A stretch of 64,000 bases of DNA. Origin: Amorphoplanes friuliensis DSM 7358 (GTDB lineage Bacteria > Actinomycetota > Actinomycetes > Mycobacteriales > Micromonosporaceae). Position 1 is the first letter of the stretch, and each line of letters opens with the position of its first letter. The stretch lies in NCBI RefSeq assembly GCF_000494755.1, contig NC_022657.1, positions 8,710,001 to 8,774,000 of the forward strand, in the 5' to 3' direction. The notes under the pieces were generated by a model, which saw nothing but the letters and a program-made list of their open reading frames with translations, ran no database searches and was not told the DNA's origin. Positions 61,324 through 64,000 of the stretch are shown here, piece after piece. A program made the translations under genes and the position numbers.

Positions 61324-62244
61324 TTACTTCCTGCTGGCGAGGGCGCGCCCGAAGAACGCGACGTTGGCCGGGCGCTCGGCGAGACGGCGCATCAGGTAGC
61401 CGTACCACTGGTCGCCGTAGGGCACGTAGACGCGCACGGTGTGACCCGCGGCGGCGAGACGGGTCTGCTCCTCGGGGCGGACGCCGTAGAGCATCTGGAA
61501 CTCGAACTCGTCGGCCGACCGGTCGAACCAGCGCGCCCGGTCCTCGGCGATGGCGATCAGCCGCGGGTCGTGCGTCGCGATCATCGGGTAGCCGTCGCCG
61601 GACATCAGGATGTTCAGGCAGCGCACGTACGCCTTGTCGACGTCGAGCGCCGACTGGTAGGCGACCGACTCGGGCTCGGCGTACGCGCCCTTGCAGAGCC
61701 GCACCCGGGACCCCGCGGCGGCCAGCTCGCGGCAGTCCCCCTCGGTCCGCCGCAGGTACGCCTGCAGGACTGCGCCCGTACCCGGGTGGTCCTTGCGCAG
61801 CTCGGCCAGGATCTCCAGGGTCGAGTCCGTGGTGGTGTGGTCCTCGGCATCGAGCGTGACCGTGGTGCCGGCCTCCGCGGCCGCCGTGCAGATCCGGTGC
61901 GCGTAGTCGTACGCCATCCGGTCGTCGACCTTCTGCCCCAGGGCCGACAGCTTGACGCTGACCTCGGCCGCCGGGGTCAGGCCGGCGGACTTCAGCCGCC
62001 CGAGCAGGGTCAGGTACTGATCGCGGGTCGCCGTCGCCTGCTCGGCCGTCAGGGTGTCCTCGCCCAGGTAGTCGAGGCTGATCGCCAGGCCGTCGTCGGC
62101 GAGCTCGCGGCTCGTGCGCAGAGCGTCGTCGACACCCTCACCGGCGACGAACCGGCGGACGACGCCCTTGGTGACCGGGGCGGACGAGACCAGCCGCTCC
62201 ATCCGGGACGACCCGGCGGCGGCGAGAAAGACGGATCGGAGCAT
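61324..62244 (-). CDS. Proline dehydrogenase
   Basis: A 306-residue single-domain PRODH with the FAD-binding (beta/alpha)8 barrel: VSVKLSALGQKVDDRMAYDY, VTLDAEDHTTTDSTLEIL, AYLRRTEGDCRELAAAGSRV, RLCKGAYAEPESVAYQ and FQMLYGVRPEEQTRLAAAGH. It oxidises proline to pyrroline-5-carboxylate in the membrane-linked electron chain. No P5C dehydrogenase gene is adjacent. ATG at 62244. Confidence 0.95.
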   Translation of the reverse strand: MLRSVFLAAAGSSRMERLVSSAPVTKGVVRRFVAGEGVDDALRTSRELADDGLAISLDYLGEDTLTAEQATATRDQYLTLLGRLKSAGLTPAAEVSVKLSALGQKVDDRMAYDYAHRICTAAAEAGTTVTLDAEDHTTTDSTLEILAELRKDHPGTGAVLQAYLRRTEGDCRELAAAGSRVRLCKGAYAEPESVAYQSALDVDKAYVRCLNILMSGDGYPMIATHDPRLIAIAEDRARWFDRSADEFEFQMLYGVRPEEQTRLAAAGHTVRVYVPYGDQWYGYLMRRLAERPANVAFFGRALASRK

Positions 62245-62322
62245 GCGCCGAGCGTATCGTCCGTAGCCGCACTCCTCGCCTCGGAGCTGTGTTGCCGCCC
62301 GAGGTGAGGCTACGGTTGTCGG

Positions 62323-62859
62323 GTGAACTTCGATGCGTACGCGCGGACGGCGGTCGAGCTCGTCAACGTCGGGCTGAACGACCTCGACGGGCTCCGATCC
62401 CTGTTCAGTGACGAGCAGGCCTGGATGCGCGACGAGGTCGCCGAGAAGGACCTCGGCGTGTTCCGCCGGGCCCAGCGCCGCCTGCGTGACGTCTTCGAAC
62501 TCGGCACGACCGGCCGCGACATGGACGCCGTCAGCGAGCTGAACGCCCTGCTCGAGGCCCACCCCGTCCAGCCGCGCATCTCCGGCCACGACGCCTCCGA
62601 CTGGCACATGCACGTCACCAGCCGCGGTGCGTCCGTGAGCTCCGAATACCTCGCCGGCGCCGTGTGGGGTCTGTCGGTGTGGCTCTGCGAGTACGGCAGC
62701 GCCCGTTTCGGCATCTGCGCCGACGAGCGCTGCGGCAACGTCTATCTCGACACGTCGTCCAACAACTGCCGGCGCTTCTGCTCCGAACGCTGTGCCACCC
62801 GCTCGCACGTGGCCGCGCACCGCGCCCGCAAGCGCGCCGCGACACTCACCCCCGCGTAA
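62323..62859 (+). CDS. CGNR zinc-finger / ABATE-domain protein
   Basis: A 178-residue protein. The N-terminal ABATE-like part precedes a C-terminal CGNR zinc finger: CADERCGNVYLDTSSNNCRR then FCSERCATRSHVAAHRARKR. Such proteins are thought to bind nucleic acids or act as regulators; no target is known. GTG at 62323. Its last 14 bp overlap the convergent epimerase-like gene. Confidence 0.9.
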   Translation: MNFDAYARTAVELVNVGLNDLDGLRSLFSDEQAWMRDEVAEKDLGVFRRAQRRLRDVFELGTTGRDMDAVSELNALLEAHPVQPRISGHDASDWHMHVTSRGASVSSEYLAGAVWGLSVWLCEYGSARFGICADERCGNVYLDTSSNNCRRFCSERCATRSHVAAHRARKRAATLTPA

Positions 62860-63670
62860 CCGCCGGGGTCGCGGAGGCAGCCGGCGCCAGGTGCTGCCGG
62901 GCGAAGGCGAGTGACTCCCGCAGGTCGGCCTCGCGCACCTCGCGGCTGGTCACCTTGCGGGTGGACACCTCCAGCGCCACCGAACCCTGGAAACCCCGGC
63001 CCGCCAGCGACTGCAGAAGCTCGGCGCACGGCTGGTTGCCCCGGCCCGGCACCAAGTGCTCGTCGCGGCCCTCGCCGGTGCCGTCACCCAGGTGCACGTG
63101 CTTGAGGCCCGGGCCCATCCGGTCGGCCAGGACCAGCGAGTCCGTGTGCGAGGCCGCCGCGTGCGACAGATCGAGCGTGTACGCGTCGTAGCCCGCCTCG
63201 GTCGGATCCCAGCCCGGCACGTACGGGACGAAGTTCCGGCCCGCCATCCGTACGGGGTACATGTTCTCGATCGCGAAGGTGATGTCCGGGTGCCGCGTCT
63301 GCATCTTGGCCAGGCCGGCCGCGAAGTTGCGGGCGTAGTCACGCTGCCAGGTGAACGGCGGGTGCACGACCACGGTCGGGGCGCCGAGGGTCTCGGCCAG
63401 CTCGGCGGCACGGTGCAGCCGCTCCCACGGGTCGGGGCTCCACACCCGCTGGGTCACCAGCAGGCAGGGCGCGTGCACCGACAGCACGGGCATGTCGTAG
63501 TGGGCGGAGAGGCCCTGCAGGGCGCCGGCGTCCTGGCTGACGGCGTCGGTCCAGACCATGACCTCGACGCCGTCGTAGCCCACCGTCGCCGCCATTTCGA
63601 ACGCCGCGGCGGTCGGCTCGGGGAAGACGGAGGAGCTGGACAGAAGTACGGGGACGCGGGAACTCACCAC
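62846..63670 (-). CDS. Sugar phosphate isomerase/epimerase-like TIM-barrel protein
   Basis: A 274-residue xylose-isomerase-like TIM barrel. Marks are VGYDGVEVMVWTDA, LSVHAPCLLVTQRVW, VVVHPPFTWQRDYA, FAIENMYPV, LDLSHAAAS, KHVHLGDGTGEGRDEHLVPG and SVALEVSTRK. These give the metal-binding Glu, Asp, His set of the AP_endonuc_2 family. Substrate is unknown. ATG at 63670. Confidence 0.88.
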   Translation of the reverse strand: MVSSRVPVLLSSSSVFPEPTAAAFEMAATVGYDGVEVMVWTDAVSQDAGALQGLSAHYDMPVLSVHAPCLLVTQRVWSPDPWERLHRAAELAETLGAPTVVVHPPFTWQRDYARNFAAGLAKMQTRHPDITFAIENMYPVRMAGRNFVPYVPGWDPTEAGYDAYTLDLSHAAASHTDSLVLADRMGPGLKHVHLGDGTGEGRDEHLVPGRGNQPCAELLQSLAGRGFQGSVALEVSTRKVTSREVREADLRESLAFARQHLAPAASATPAVTRG

Positions 63671-63779
63671 TCAAGGGTAGACCCGCCGGGCACACCTGCC
63701 ACCGGGTCGGTCGGGATAAACAACGGCAAACCGGGCCGCCGAGCAGGTCACAGGCGTCGACGCGCGTACGCTGTCGCAG

Positions 63780-64000
63780 GTGAGTCGCCGCACCCAGATA
63801 CGCATCACGTTGGACGAGGCGGCTGCCGCCCGTGCCCGCGAGGTCAAGCTCGACTTTCCTCGTGAATGGATCGAGTTCACCGACCCGGCCGACGACCAGC
63901 ACGTCGTCCGCGCCGACCTGACCTGGCTCCTGTCCCGCTGGACCTGTGTCTTCGGATCCGCCTGCCACGGCATCGTCGCCGGCCGGGCCCAGGACGGCTG
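63780..64000 (+). CDS. Conserved actinobacterial protein, 5' part only
   Basis: Runs off the right edge after 73 complete codons from the GTG at 63780. The visible part includes TQIRITLDEAAAARAREV, DLTWLLSRWTCVFGSACHG and IVAGRAQDG. I recognise it as a conserved actinobacterial family in which a Cys-rich stretch follows (CxHGAFL in homologues); the rest lies outside the window. Function is unknown. Confidence 0.8.
   Translation, partial: MSRRTQIRITLDEAAAARAREVKLDFPREWIEFTDPADDQHVVRADLTWLLSRWTCVFGSACHGIVAGRAQDG

Overview
The window is high-GC DNA from a filamentous actinomycete, most likely a member of the Micromonosporaceae close to Actinoplanes. This is inferred from gene families and gene order, not from a database search. 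Pointers are the rex-hemA-hemC-cobA/hemD-hemB block, a BldN-type sigma factor followed by an RsbN-like DUF5667 protein, the bS22, DUF3117 and DUF6758 families, frequent GTG starts and actinobacterial TTGTCCACA DnaA boxes. I saw no tRNA, rRNA or CRISPR array.

Layout. 0-3.4 kb: end of a Ser-rich (FmdB-like) protein, SAF-domain protein, two short conserved proteins, DUF2231 membrane protein, Fur regulator, DUF2236 oxygenase-like protein. 3.4-5.4 kb: a 41-bp-period array of hairpin-forming repeats (about 21 units) interrupted by a complete 915-bp IS5-type element. 5.4-11.4 kb: mostly minus-strand housekeeping genes (PD-(D/E)XK nuclease, MarC, PHP phosphoesterase, PH-domain protein, DUF6758, SpoU methyltransferase), then thioredoxin. 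11.5-13.5 kb: an Rv2578c-type radical SAM protein whose cluster-binding motif is split by an intein. 13.5-14.7 kb: gene-free DNA with a G-rich repeat tract. 14.7-20.5 kb: CoA-binding protein, two DUF4190 proteins around an SDR gene, lipoprotein, EamA permease, HAD hydrolase. 20.6-28.9 kb: PhzF, MgtE-N/CBS, DUF1003, Mrp ATPase, TatB, HtrA, O-methyltransferase, leucyl aminopeptidase, DUF3117. The MgtE-to-methyltransferase stretch matches the mycobacterial sigE-htrA-tatB-mrp neighbourhood, but sigE and rseA are missing.

29-39.5 kb: PaaX regulator overlapping an enoyl-CoA hydratase, secreted trypsin, DNA repair glycosylase, DivIVA-like protein, an orphan NuoA, KorAB 2-oxoacid:ferredoxin oxidoreductase, K+ channel, secreted phospholipase A2. 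39.5-46.4 kb: cyclase/NB-ARC signalling protein, 1.5 kb of gene-free repeat-bearing DNA, FmdB protein, and a membrane-anchored transglycosylase with a very long low-complexity cytoplasmic region. 46.4-55.7 kb: tandem GNAT protein and a long minus-strand run for haem synthesis under Rex, preceded by an acyl-CoA-synthetase-like gene, a glutaredoxin and a HAD phosphatase. 56-64 kb: bldN-rsbN developmental pair, acyltransferase, NAD-dependent epimerase, bS22, excisionase-type HTH regulator, proline dehydrogenase, CGNR zinc-finger protein, TIM-barrel epimerase, and the start of a conserved actinobacterial protein.

Most of the window is ordinary core genome. The most unusual items are the covarying 41-bp hairpin array with its nested IS, the alternative-hairpin leader over the transposase ribosome-binding site, the intein lodged directly in front of a radical-SAM cluster cysteine, and the loss of sigE-rseA from a conserved cluster.
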